A stretch of DNA of 64,000 nucleotides from Clostridium sp. UBA701 (GTDB lineage Bacteria > Bacillota > Clostridia > Clostridiales > Clostridiaceae), in the NCBI GenBank assembly GCA_002298125.1, contig DBMJ01000016.1:498046-562045 (forward strand), read 5' to 3'. This document shows positions 17,085 to 24,570 of the stretch, piece after piece; position 1 is the first letter of the stretch, and every line of letters starts with the position of its first letter. Made by a program: the position numbers and the translations under genes. The notes below the pieces were generated by a model. The model searched no databases. It had not been told where the DNA came from and saw only the letters and a program-made list of their open reading frames with translations.

Positions 17085-18452
17085 ATGGCTATTGGTGAAG
17101 TAATTAGCTATGACCTTAGATCAGAAGTGTATACTGAAAAGGGATATCTTGAGGCAAATGTAAAATTAAATATAAAAAACAGTTGCATAGAGAGTATATA
17201 TGAAATTTCTTTACTTCTAAATCCTGCACTAACAGTAAAAGGTGTTTATAACAGCATAGAACAAAAATTAGAATTTTATCAAACTATAGTTTCTTTAAAG
17301 GGCATGGAAGACGTTAAGGTAAATCATATAATTGTAAAGCTAAATGAGCCAATTTTACCTCAAATGATAGGATGTATTGAAATAGAATACTGTGGGGGAA
17401 TATGCGGATATTCTAATGCAATGCAATATATAAAAGATAGTATAAGTGATAAATTTTCAATTATTAGACCGGATTCAATTGCTTATCCAGTTATTGCATA
17501 TCCTAGCTGGGAAAGCATAATGAAATCATACAATTCAAAATTCAGTTATAAATTAAAAATTACGGTACCAAAGGAATATATAGTTGCTGCAGGTGGTATT
17601 TTATATGAAATTAAAGATATTGGAGAAAAGCATTCTTTTTATTATGAGAGTTTTAAGCCTACTTGGCGATTTGACATAGCAATTGCAAAATATAATATTT
17701 TGAAGGATGATATTAACAAGATATGTATTTATGTATTGCCTGAGGATGAAAGGGATGCCACTTACATACTTGAGGAGATACATAAAAGTTTAAAGTTTTA
17801 CTCTGATTATTTCTGTGAATTAATTGATTTTAGAGGACTTACAGTTATAGAAGTGCCAGCTGGCTTTGGTTCACAGTCTAGTGACTTTTATATAGTTCAG
17901 GCAGCAGAAGCATTTAATAATAAAGAGAATATTGCAAATTTATATCATGAAATAGGACATGCTTGGAATGTAGAAGTAAAAAAAGAAGTCCAAAGATGCA
18001 GGTGGTTTGACGAGGCATTTGCATGCTATTTTGAAGCCTTAGCCGTTAGAAATCTCCAGAATGAAAAAAAGTTTTTGGAAAAGATGGTTTCCTATAGAAG
18101 TGCCTTTATTGAAAGTACCCTAGAGGATAAAATAAATTTTAACACGCCTATAGCAGACTATGGTAAATATGAAATAGGTCATAATTCTTATACAAAGGGA
18201 CCCTGGGTTCTATACATCTTACATGAAATGATTGGAGAGGAATTATTTAGAATTTCTATAAAAAGGTTTGTTGAGAAATTCAGAAATAAGCCTGCAGACT
18301 TTATGGATTTAAAAGAAAGCATAGAAAAAAGTACAGGTAAGGATTTAAGTAAATTCTTTCAAGAATGGATTTATGGAGTAGAATCCTCAAAATATTTGAT
18401 AGATAACCTTACCGCTTTACAAATCATAAGAAAATATACAGTTGATAAATAG
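17085..18452 (+). CDS. M1-like gluzincin aminopeptidase
   Basis: A 455-residue zinc peptidase. HEIGH at 288-292 gives two zinc His and the catalytic Glu, and a third ligand Glu lies 18 residues on in RWFDEAFACYFEAL. The N-terminal 200 residues look like the beta-sandwich cap of M1 enzymes. It is shorter than typical M1 proteins (600-900 residues), lacking the long helical C-terminus, and the classical GAMEN motif is not visible. No signal peptide is seen, so it is probably cytosolic. The next gene begins 11 bp downstream. Confidence 0.82.
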   Translation: MAIGEVISYDLRSEVYTEKGYLEANVKLNIKNSCIESIYEISLLLNPALTVKGVYNSIEQKLEFYQTIVSLKGMEDVKVNHIIVKLNEPILPQMIGCIEIEYCGGICGYSNAMQYIKDSISDKFSIIRPDSIAYPVIAYPSWESIMKSYNSKFSYKLKITVPKEYIVAAGGILYEIKDIGEKHSFYYESFKPTWRFDIAIAKYNILKDDINKICIYVLPEDERDATYILEEIHKSLKFYSDYFCELIDFRGLTVIEVPAGFGSQSSDFYIVQAAEAFNNKENIANLYHEIGHAWNVEVKKEVQRCRWFDEAFACYFEALAVRNLQNEKKFLEKMVSYRSAFIESTLEDKINFNTPIADYGKYEIGHNSYTKGPWVLYILHEMIGEELFRISIKRFVEKFRNKPADFMDLKESIEKSTGKDLSKFFQEWIYGVESSKYLIDNLTALQIIRKYTVDK

Positions 18453-18463
18453 AGGTGATTTAA

Positions 18464-19141
18464 ATGGCAACATGGATTGCGCATCTGAGAATAGCAGAAA
18501 ACCTATTGAAGAAAGGCTATGACTTAATACCTGTCCCTTTTGTAGTGGGAAATATAGGGCCAGATTCTGGAGTACCTAATGAGGATTGGAGTAATTTCTC
18601 TCCTCCGAAGAAAATTACACACTGGGAAGGAGAGGATAAAAGCATTAATTCCCAAGAATTTCTAAGTAAGTATGTAAATAATATAGAAGTGAAGGAGAGA
18701 CCCAAGGAATACTCCTTTAAAATAGGGTACTATGTGCATCTATTAACGGATATGGAATGGTCAAAATTTTACCAGGGAAAAAAGAAGGAAGCTATCTATA
18801 AGGAGGGTCTAGATAAAGATAAAAATTTCATTTGGACTATAAAGAAGGATTGGTATGGGCTTGACTATTTATATCTTGCAAAGCATCCAGAATGTATATT
18901 CAACACTTTATTTAAACATATAGACCAGGTACCGGATTATCTTGACTATTTTCCAAAGGGTGCATTTACAAGACAGGTAAAGTATATAACGGAGTTTTAT
19001 CTTGGTGAGAATAATGAAACAAAAGAAAATTTTATCTATTTAACTGAAGAAGAAATGGACAACTTTATCGAAGAGGCAACAGAAGCTATAGAAGCTATGC
19101 TTAATGAAGTCATCAAAAGGAGGTCTATATGGAAAAATTAG
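18464..19141 (+). CDS. Zinc-dependent phospholipase C-like hydrolase
   Basis: A 225-residue protein with the His/Asp pattern of the zinc-dependent phospholipase C fold: AHLRIAENLL at the start, GNIGPDSGVPN, ITHWEG and YYVHLLTDMEW. Unlike secreted clostridial alpha-toxins it has no signal peptide, so it is probably a cytosolic hydrolase of unknown substrate. It overlaps the metallo-beta-lactamase-fold gene by 13 nt. A second family member, differing in sequence, is at 54938. Confidence 0.78.
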   Translation: MATWIAHLRIAENLLKKGYDLIPVPFVVGNIGPDSGVPNEDWSNFSPPKKITHWEGEDKSINSQEFLSKYVNNIEVKERPKEYSFKIGYYVHLLTDMEWSKFYQGKKKEAIYKEGLDKDKNFIWTIKKDWYGLDYLYLAKHPECIFNTLFKHIDQVPDYLDYFPKGAFTRQVKYITEFYLGENNETKENFIYLTEEEMDNFIEEATEAIEAMLNEVIKRRSIWKN

Positions 19142-19863
19142 GTGTGAGAATTATTTATCTCTATAATAGTGGTTTTCTTATGGAAACATCAACGCACCTT
19201 CTCGTTTTTGACTTTTATAAGGATGTGGAAGGAACAAGAGATAGTGCCATTTCAATGGAGGGAATACTTGAGGAGGCTTCAAAAGCAGGAAAAGAGGTTG
19301 CGGTATTTGTATCCCACAGCCATGGGGATCATTACAATCCAGCTATTTTTCAGTGGGCAAATATGGGCTTAAATATAAAGTACTTTTTAAGTAATGATGT
19401 GAGTGCAGCGAAAAGGAAGGGTGAGATTTATACACTAGCAACCTATGAAGATATGAAGTTTGAAGATATGTATATAAAAGCCTATGGTTCAACAGACCAA
19501 GGGATTTCATTTTTAATAAAGGTTGATGGTGTGACGGTTTTTCACGCAGGAGATCTTAATTGGTGGGATTGGTGGGATGAAACGAGAGAAGAAAATGAAA
19601 AGGCAGCCAGATGGTTTAAAGAAGAGCTTGAGAAGCTAGAGGGTGAAGCTATAGACATAGCCTTTTTCCCTGTTGATTCTAGGCTAAAGGATAAGTTCTA
19701 TCTTGGAGGAGATTATTTTATTAATAAGCTAGAACCTAAGGTTTTTGTTCCTATGCACTTTAGGGAGGATTATAAAATTACAAATGAATTTGCAAAGCGT
19801 GAAAAATATCCTTCCACTAAAGTAATTGAAATAACACATAGAGGTGAAGAGATACTGCTATAA
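19129..19863 (+). CDS. MBL-fold metallo-hydrolase (UlaG-like)
   Basis: A 244-residue metallo-beta-lactamase-fold enzyme. The metal motif HSHGDHYNP is present at about 64-72, with FHAGDLNWWDWW and VPMHFREDY carrying later ligands. It resembles UlaG/YcbL-type hydrolases; the substrate is unknown. The start is set by AGGAGG in the final codons of the preceding gene, showing translational coupling. A perfect palindrome follows the stop. Confidence 0.85.
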   Translation: MEKLGVRIIYLYNSGFLMETSTHLLVFDFYKDVEGTRDSAISMEGILEEASKAGKEVAVFVSHSHGDHYNPAIFQWANMGLNIKYFLSNDVSAAKRKGEIYTLATYEDMKFEDMYIKAYGSTDQGISFLIKVDGVTVFHAGDLNWWDWWDETREENEKAARWFKEELEKLEGEAIDIAFFPVDSRLKDKFYLGGDYFINKLEPKVFVPMHFREDYKITNEFAKREKYPSTKVIEITHRGEEILL

Positions 19864-19864
19864 A

Positions 19865-19910
19865 CATAGCTTTGAGTAATTACTCAAAGCTATGTATAAA
19901 ACTTTTTTAC
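19865..19910. terminator. Palindromic terminator between convergent genes
   Basis: A perfect 30-nt palindrome (arms CATAGCTTTGAGTAA) at 19865-19894, with CTTTTTT 10 nt later. It can serve both the hydrolase operon and the convergent glyoxalase gene. Confidence 0.6.
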
Positions 19911-20275
19911 TGGATTGGAAGTATTTCAATCCAGTAACCATCAGGATCATTAATAAAATATAGACCCATTGCATTATTTTCATAGCAAATGCAGCCCATT
20001 TTCTTGTGGTGTTCATAGGCTGCAGCATAATCGTCAACTCTAACAGCAAGGTGCATCTCGTTATCACCAAGGTTATAAGCTTCCTTTCTGTCACGAAGCC
20101 AGGTGAGCTCTAGAGTATGCTTTGTAGTTTTATCGCCAAGAAAGGAAAGAATGAAGCTTCCATCACTGGCATTTTTTCTTCTTACCTCTTCAAAACCTAG
20201 GGCTTCCTTATAAAATGCAAGACTTTTTTCCAAATTTAAAACATTAATACAGTTGTGATCAAACCTAAAATTCAT
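19907..20275 (-). CDS. gloA: Glyoxalase I / VOC-family protein
   Basis: A 122-residue VOC metalloenzyme resembling lactoylglutathione lyase, which removes methylglyoxal. Metal-ligand positions are visible in FDHNCINV (His), LELTW (Glu), EMHLAVRVDD (His) and YWIEILP (Glu). The ATG at 20275 is preferred because AAGGGAGGT lies 7 nt upstream; the ATG at 20281 overlaps the spacing. Clostridia lack glutathione as a rule, so another thiol or a different substrate is possible. Confidence 0.85.
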   Translation of the reverse strand: MNFRFDHNCINVLNLEKSLAFYKEALGFEEVRRKNASDGSFILSFLGDKTTKHTLELTWLRDRKEAYNLGDNEMHLAVRVDDYAAAYEHHKKMGCICYENNAMGLYFINDPDGYWIEILPIQ

Positions 20276-20292
20276 ATACATACCTCCCTTAT

Positions 20293-20496
20293 AATCCTGT
20301 TTATCCGATGTCTACCGCAACAGCGATACGACCCTGGATAACGGCTTCTAATCTTCAGACGGAGTTTACTACTCCACCTGAAAATAAGAATCCTGTTTAT
20401 CCGATGTCTACTGCAACAGCGGTACGACCCTGGATAACGGCTTCTAATCTTCAGACGGAGCTTACCGCTCCATCTGAAAATAAGAATCCTGTTTAT
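20293..20496. repeat. 96-bp tandem repeat, 2.1 copies, GC-rich relative to surroundings
   Basis: Copies start at 20293 and 20389, with a 12-nt start of a third at 20485. The two full units differ at a handful of positions. Their GC is about 45 percent against roughly a third around them. Each unit contains GTTTATCC facing GGATAAC and CAGACGGAG facing CTCCATCTG (copy 2), so each could fold into two stems. Because 96 is a multiple of 3, a frame stays open through it, but there is no ribosome site and I do not call it coding. Likely a structured intergenic repeat element. Confidence 0.75.
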
Positions 20497-20563
20497 ATTA
20501 TAAGGTATATAAAGATGAAAGCAAATTATTATCCATTTAAATAGTTTTGAAGGAGGAACCGCA

Positions 20564-21205
20564 ATGAAAATTACAGATTTAACTCATATCATAAGTTCAG
20601 ACATGCCAGTTTTCCCTGGAACTGAACAACCTATATTCAAATGTGCAAATACTTTGGAGAAAGATGGCTTTGCAGAGGCAATAATAACCATGTATTCTCA
20701 CACAGGAACACATATTGATGCACCTGCACATATGTTAGCACATGGAGCTCATCTTGAAGATTTTAATATAGAGCATTTTATTGGCAAAGCCACCATTCTT
20801 GATTTTTCAAAGGAGAGAATACAATTCATAGACCTAGACAACTTAAGGCAATACGAAAATGAAATTATGAAGGTGGACTTTATAATAATTAAAACTGGCT
20901 GGAGCAAATATTGGGGAGATAAAATTTATTATGAGGGATTCCCAGCTCTAACAGAAGAGGCAGCTAACTGGTTATTAAATTTTAATTTAAAGGGTGTTGG
21001 CATAGATGCAATTTCTATTGATGATATGAATTCAACAAAATTTGCAGTTCACAAAAAACTTATGTCAAAGGATATACTGATTATTGAAAATCTAACCAAT
21101 TTGGATTCAGTTAAAGATAAGTATTTTATATTAAGCATATTACCACTTAAAAATAAAAAAGCTGACGGTTCACCAGTAAGGGCTGTAGCCATAGAAGATA
21201 TTTGA
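20564..21205 (+). CDS. Cyclase-family metal hydrolase (KynB-like)
   Basis: A 213-residue member of the cyclase/kynurenine formamidase family. The signature HTGTHIDAPAH at about 46-56 holds the metal ligands, and DLTHIIS...MPVFPG opens the protein as usual. Members hydrolyse N-formylkynurenine, isatin or similar amides and lactones; no tryptophan degradation genes are nearby. The start follows GGAGGA. The alpha/beta hydrolase gene begins 34 bp downstream and may be cotranscribed. Confidence 0.87.
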   Translation: MKITDLTHIISSDMPVFPGTEQPIFKCANTLEKDGFAEAIITMYSHTGTHIDAPAHMLAHGAHLEDFNIEHFIGKATILDFSKERIQFIDLDNLRQYENEIMKVDFIIIKTGWSKYWGDKIYYEGFPALTEEAANWLLNFNLKGVGIDAISIDDMNSTKFAVHKKLMSKDILIIENLTNLDSVKDKYFILSILPLKNKKADGSPVRAVAIEDI

Positions 21206-21239
21206 TATAACAGAAAACTATAAAAAGGGAGATACACTT

Positions 21240-22067
21240 ATGTACGTAGAAACCAGTGACAAAGTAAAATTATTTGTAAAAAGAGCAGGCCAAGGTAACC
21301 CATGCATTTATATTCATGGAGGACCTGGTGCTTGGAGTTATAACTTTGAAGCCTTGGGAGGAAACTCTTTAGAAAATATCATGGAGATGGTATATTTCGA
21401 TCAAAGAGGCTGTGGCAGATCCGAGGGTGGTTCGGACAGTGATTATTCTATAGACAGACTAGTGGAGGATATTGAGGAAATAAGAAGGCAAACAGGTATA
21501 AAAAAATGGACAGTGCTTGCTCATTCCTTTGGGGGAATTATTGCTGTTAATTATGTTCTTAAATATAAAGAGCATGTGGATAAATTAATTTTACTAAATT
21601 GCACTTTATTTATGGAGGATTCATTAATAAACCAGGTTAAATATGCGGCTAAGCTTTTAGGGAATGAAGAATCAGATGCCAATAGCTTTGATAAAGGCAA
21701 ATGGGAAAAGTATATAGGGGAGCTCCTTGAGAAGAATCTATTTTATAACCTTCAATATAGCAGCTATGATAACTATATTAAAGTCAACGAAGTAGATAGC
21801 AAAATAGGAAATAGAAGTCTAGCCATACAGGCCTTTAACAACAAAGGTTATTTTAAGGACTATCGCGGACTTACAAAGGAAATTGATGTTCCAGTGCTAG
21901 TTATTTGTGGAGATTGTGATAATGCTATAGGGGTTAAGCATCAGGAAAGCTTTAAATTCCCCAATTCAAAGACTGCTATTTTACAGGGCAGACATGTACT
22001 ATACCTTGAAAACAATAAAGAGTTTTACCTAACAATAAAGAGATTCATAGAAGAGCACTCAAGCTAA
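21240..22067 (+). CDS. Alpha/beta hydrolase, proline iminopeptidase-like
   Basis: A 275-residue S33-type hydrolase. The oxyanion strand reads IHGGPGAWS, FDQRGCGRSEG matches proline iminopeptidases, and the nucleophile Ser lies in LAHSFGG. The acid is probably in VICGDCDN and the His in GRHVLYLE near the C-terminus. Cytosolic, without a signal peptide. It is followed 40 bp later by a lipoprotein gene. Whether it acts on peptides or on small esters is open. Confidence 0.85.
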   Translation: MYVETSDKVKLFVKRAGQGNPCIYIHGGPGAWSYNFEALGGNSLENIMEMVYFDQRGCGRSEGGSDSDYSIDRLVEDIEEIRRQTGIKKWTVLAHSFGGIIAVNYVLKYKEHVDKLILLNCTLFMEDSLINQVKYAAKLLGNEESDANSFDKGKWEKYIGELLEKNLFYNLQYSSYDNYIKVNEVDSKIGNRSLAIQAFNNKGYFKDYRGLTKEIDVPVLVICGDCDNAIGVKHQESFKFPNSKTAILQGRHVLYLENNKEFYLTIKRFIEEHSS

Positions 22068-22107
22068 ATAGGAAAAATATTCATATAGGAAACAGGGGGA
22101 CATAGAG

Positions 22108-22587
22108 ATGAGAAAGTATAGGAGACTAACTATTATCACCTTTATGATGATTTTAGCTATGGTTCTCAGTGGATGTAAAGCTAGCGAATATCAGAAGAGC
22201 ATCTATACTGACAATGCTAAAATTGGAAGAGATATAGATAGTTATAGTTATAAAAATAGCAGTAGTAATTCCAAAGACCTTGAAATAAATAAAAAGTTTG
22301 GAAGCTTTACTGGCATGGAAACGGTTTGGATTATTGATGCAAAGGAAGAGACTACTGTGGATATTGAGTTTTCCTCAAAGCTTACAAGTGGTTTATTTAA
22401 GACGGTATTAGTGGCTCCTCATAGCGAGGTAACCAATGTTTTTGAGCAGCAGAAAAGTGGGAAAGCTACACTTCAAGTACAGAGAGGAAAGAATAGAATA
22501 AAAATCATCGGTAAGAATGCTGTAGGTGAGGTAAGCTTGAGCATAAAAGAAGGAAATGGAATGAATATTTATAAGCCACAAAAATAG
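22108..22587 (+). CDS. Small lipoprotein of unknown function
   Basis: A 159-residue exported lipoprotein: positively charged N-terminus, hydrophobic core, lipobox LSGC with Cys at about residue 23. The mature part is polar with a beta-rich C-terminal half (about 65-150), and I do not recognise the domain. It starts behind AGGGGG and precedes the MGMT-family gene by 21 bp. Confidence 0.75.
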   Translation: MRKYRRLTIITFMMILAMVLSGCKASEYQKSIYTDNAKIGRDIDSYSYKNSSSNSKDLEINKKFGSFTGMETVWIIDAKEETTVDIEFSSKLTSGLFKTVLVAPHSEVTNVFEQQKSGKATLQVQRGKNRIKIIGKNAVGEVSLSIKEGNGMNIYKPQK

Positions 22588-22608
22588 AAGAGAAAGGAGA
22601 AAAGACTT

Positions 22609-22926
22609 TTGAAGGACTTTTTCTCAAGGGTTTATAAGATAGTTTCTCAAATACCAAAGGGTAAGGTAGCAACTTATGGACAGATAGCTTTCTTGTTAGG
22701 AGAACCAAGAAGTGCAAGAATAGTCGGGTGGGCTATGAAAGCAGCACCAGAGCATCTTCATTTACCCTGCCATAGAGTAGTAAATAGACTTGGAGAAATG
22801 GCACCAGATTATGCCTTTGGTTCTTCACAGGTTCAGAGAGAAATGCTGAACCATGAAGGAATTACTTTCACTAAAAGCGGATGCATAGATTTAAAAAAAC
22901 ATCTATGGGACGGGAAAATAAGCTAA
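22609..22926 (+). CDS. MGMT-family DNA-binding/alkyltransferase-like protein
   Basis: A 105-residue protein made only of the C-terminal DNA-binding domain of O6-alkylguanine transferases. It keeps the reactive cysteine (LPCHRVVNR, Cys at about 54), unlike true ATL proteins, in which Trp or Ala replaces it. It may be a minimal transferase or a damage sensor feeding excision repair. The start is TTG behind AAAGGAGAAAAG. It differs from Ogt at 1308 and is not a copy of it. Ends at a strong terminator. Confidence 0.85.
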   Translation: MKDFFSRVYKIVSQIPKGKVATYGQIAFLLGEPRSARIVGWAMKAAPEHLHLPCHRVVNRLGEMAPDYAFGSSQVQREMLNHEGITFTKSGCIDLKKHLWDGKIS

Positions 22927-22929
22927 ATT

Positions 22930-22964
22930 AAAGAGGTAACAGTGCTTGCTGTCACCTCTTTTTT
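22930..22964 (+). terminator. Terminator after the MGMT-family gene
   Basis: AAAGAGGTAACAG pairs with CTGTCACCTCTTT (one G-T pair), followed by a T tract. Confidence 0.8.
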
Positions 22965-23020
22965 GTGCTTTATTAGATATTTCTGTATATAATAGATATA
23001 TAGGCTTAATTACTATTGTG

Positions 23021-23539
23021 CTATTCTGTGATAGGCTCTATAGAGATAGTAATCAAAGACTTCATACTACTATCACTAGGGTTGTCAGAAACCATTATAA
23101 GCACATTGTATTTAGCTTTCTTACCACCTATGGAAATCCAGTTATTGACTTCGGACTCTACTTTTTCTTCTGCATTTTCCATAACGTCCTTATAAAACTT
23201 ACCAGCCTCTGTAACTTCTTTCTTCGATTCTAAGGCTATGACAAAGGTTACTTTTTTGTTTGCATCCTGATTTTTTGCTGACATGACAATTTTAGCTCCA
23301 TCTATTACTGGAACTATATCTTTAGGGTAGCCTTCAGGTAAGGAAGTACCCTTACTATCTCCAGTATTTACTGAGGTTGTGGAACCATCATTACTTTTGA
23401 CCTCAATCCCATTTTTGTCAGTGGTAACAGTGCCGTCATTTGTTTTTATAGTACTCTTACCAGTGATACTTGACCAGAAGCACCCTGTAAAAGTTATGGA
23501 TATAGCTAGTAAAATAGGTAGTACAGCAAGTTTTTTCAT
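23021..23539 (-). CDS. Exported lipoprotein of unknown function
   Basis: A 172-residue lipoprotein with a Lys-rich start, hydrophobic segment and lipobox FTGC (Cys at about 20). A low-complexity Thr/Asp/Gly/Ser linker to about residue 65 is followed by a globular domain I do not recognise. The ATG at 23539 follows GGGAGGT; an upstream in-frame start at 23599 would add 20 residues ahead of the signal peptide and is less likely. Monocistronic, divergent from the AraC gene. Confidence 0.78.
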   Translation of the reverse strand: MKKLAVLPILLAISITFTGCFWSSITGKSTIKTNDGTVTTDKNGIEVKSNDGSTTSVNTGDSKGTSLPEGYPKDIVPVIDGAKIVMSAKNQDANKKVTFVIALESKKEVTEAGKFYKDVMENAEEKVESEVNNWISIGGKKAKYNVLIMVSDNPSDSSMKSLITISIEPITE

Positions 23540-23684
23540 ATTAAATATTACCTCCCAAATAAAAATATCCAGTGTATTACATATGTGATATAATACCAAT
23601 TAATAACTAAATTTTATGGTATATTAATTTTTACCTCAATAAATAAATTGCCGTTAACATTCCAAATATTGCTATTATAAGGGG

Positions 23685-24557
23685 ATGATGGGAATAGAAA
23701 GCTTCACCAACACTGTACTTAAGGAAGTGGCCGATACTCCAACTAAGAATGTACAGATATATGAAGGGGAAAGTTTAGTCATATTTCAACCCACCTATAC
23801 AATAGATAAAAAAACAGACTTTAGCAGCTATCATTTTATCATCCCGCCAAGTAATGCATATCTGCCAATCCTTAGGCTGGATGGGAAAAAAAGCAATGTA
23901 GAGGAAAATAGAATTTTTTCAGTTAATCCTGGGCAAATACTTTGCTGTGAGGAAAAGAAAATGGTTAAAAGCTATATTGCCATGAATGTAGATAGAAACT
24001 TTATAAGTGAAATATCAAGAATGATGGGGAGTAGAGCTGAAACCTATTTTACTAACTGTAGTACTAAATATAGCTATGAGTTTATTGAACAGATAAGGTT
24101 ATTTATGGAGGAGTTTCATAATAAGCAGTCAGGTTTTGAACTCATCTTGCAGAGCCTAAGCCTTCAAATTACTGTAAACCTTTTAAGACATACTGTGAAT
24201 AATTTGCCTTTAGAGCTTAGAGGTCATGGCTATTCTGAAAAAAATAACATCAATAGAGCTATTCAATTCATAGAGATGTCCTATAATGATAATATTTCAC
24301 TAAAAGAAGTTTCACAAATAGCAAATTTAAGCTCCTATCATTTTATTAGAGTGTTTAAGGCCGAGACAGGAAAAACTCCTTATGAATATCTTATGGACGT
24401 TAAGATAGAAAAGTCTAAAGAATTGTTGAGAAACAAGAAGTATAATGTAACAGAAATTGCTACACTGTGCGGTTTTGCTAGCCCAAGCCACTTTGCATCA
24501 GTGTTTAAAAAAAAGATAGGATTATCTCCATCGGACTATAGAAAAACTCTATTATAA
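23685..24557 (+). CDS. AraC-family regulator, probable local PTS regulator
   Basis: A 290-residue AraC/XylS protein. Residues 1-170 form a cupin-like sensing half. The C-terminal hundred residues hold two helix-turn-helix units (LKEVSQIANLSSYHFIRVF; VTEIATLCGFASPSHFASVF). It lies 13 bp upstream of the LevR gene, so both are probably made together, which would give the sugar operon downstream two different regulators. The exact start is uncertain between 23685 and 23688 behind AAGGGG. Confidence 0.85.
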   Translation: MMGIESFTNTVLKEVADTPTKNVQIYEGESLVIFQPTYTIDKKTDFSSYHFIIPPSNAYLPILRLDGKKSNVEENRIFSVNPGQILCCEEKKMVKSYIAMNVDRNFISEISRMMGSRAETYFTNCSTKYSYEFIEQIRLFMEEFHNKQSGFELILQSLSLQITVNLLRHTVNNLPLELRGHGYSEKNNINRAIQFIEMSYNDNISLKEVSQIANLSSYHFIRVFKAETGKTPYEYLMDVKIEKSKELLRNKKYNVTEIATLCGFASPSHFASVFKKKIGLSPSDYRKTLL

Positions 24558-24570
24558 AGCAGGTGATAAA

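Noticed and set aside
19865..19894. Perfect 30-nt palindrome as an attachment or recombination site
   Set aside because: It sits exactly between convergent stops and is followed by a T tract, which a terminator explains.
20308..20544. Open frame of 78 codons through the 96-bp repeat
   Set aside because: No ribosome site, and the frame is open because the period is a multiple of 3. High GC and stem-forming arms point to a non-coding repeat.
22946..23233. Forward frame opposite the lipoprotein gene
   Set aside because: Shadow of a lipoprotein with a clear signal peptide and lipobox; no ribosome site.
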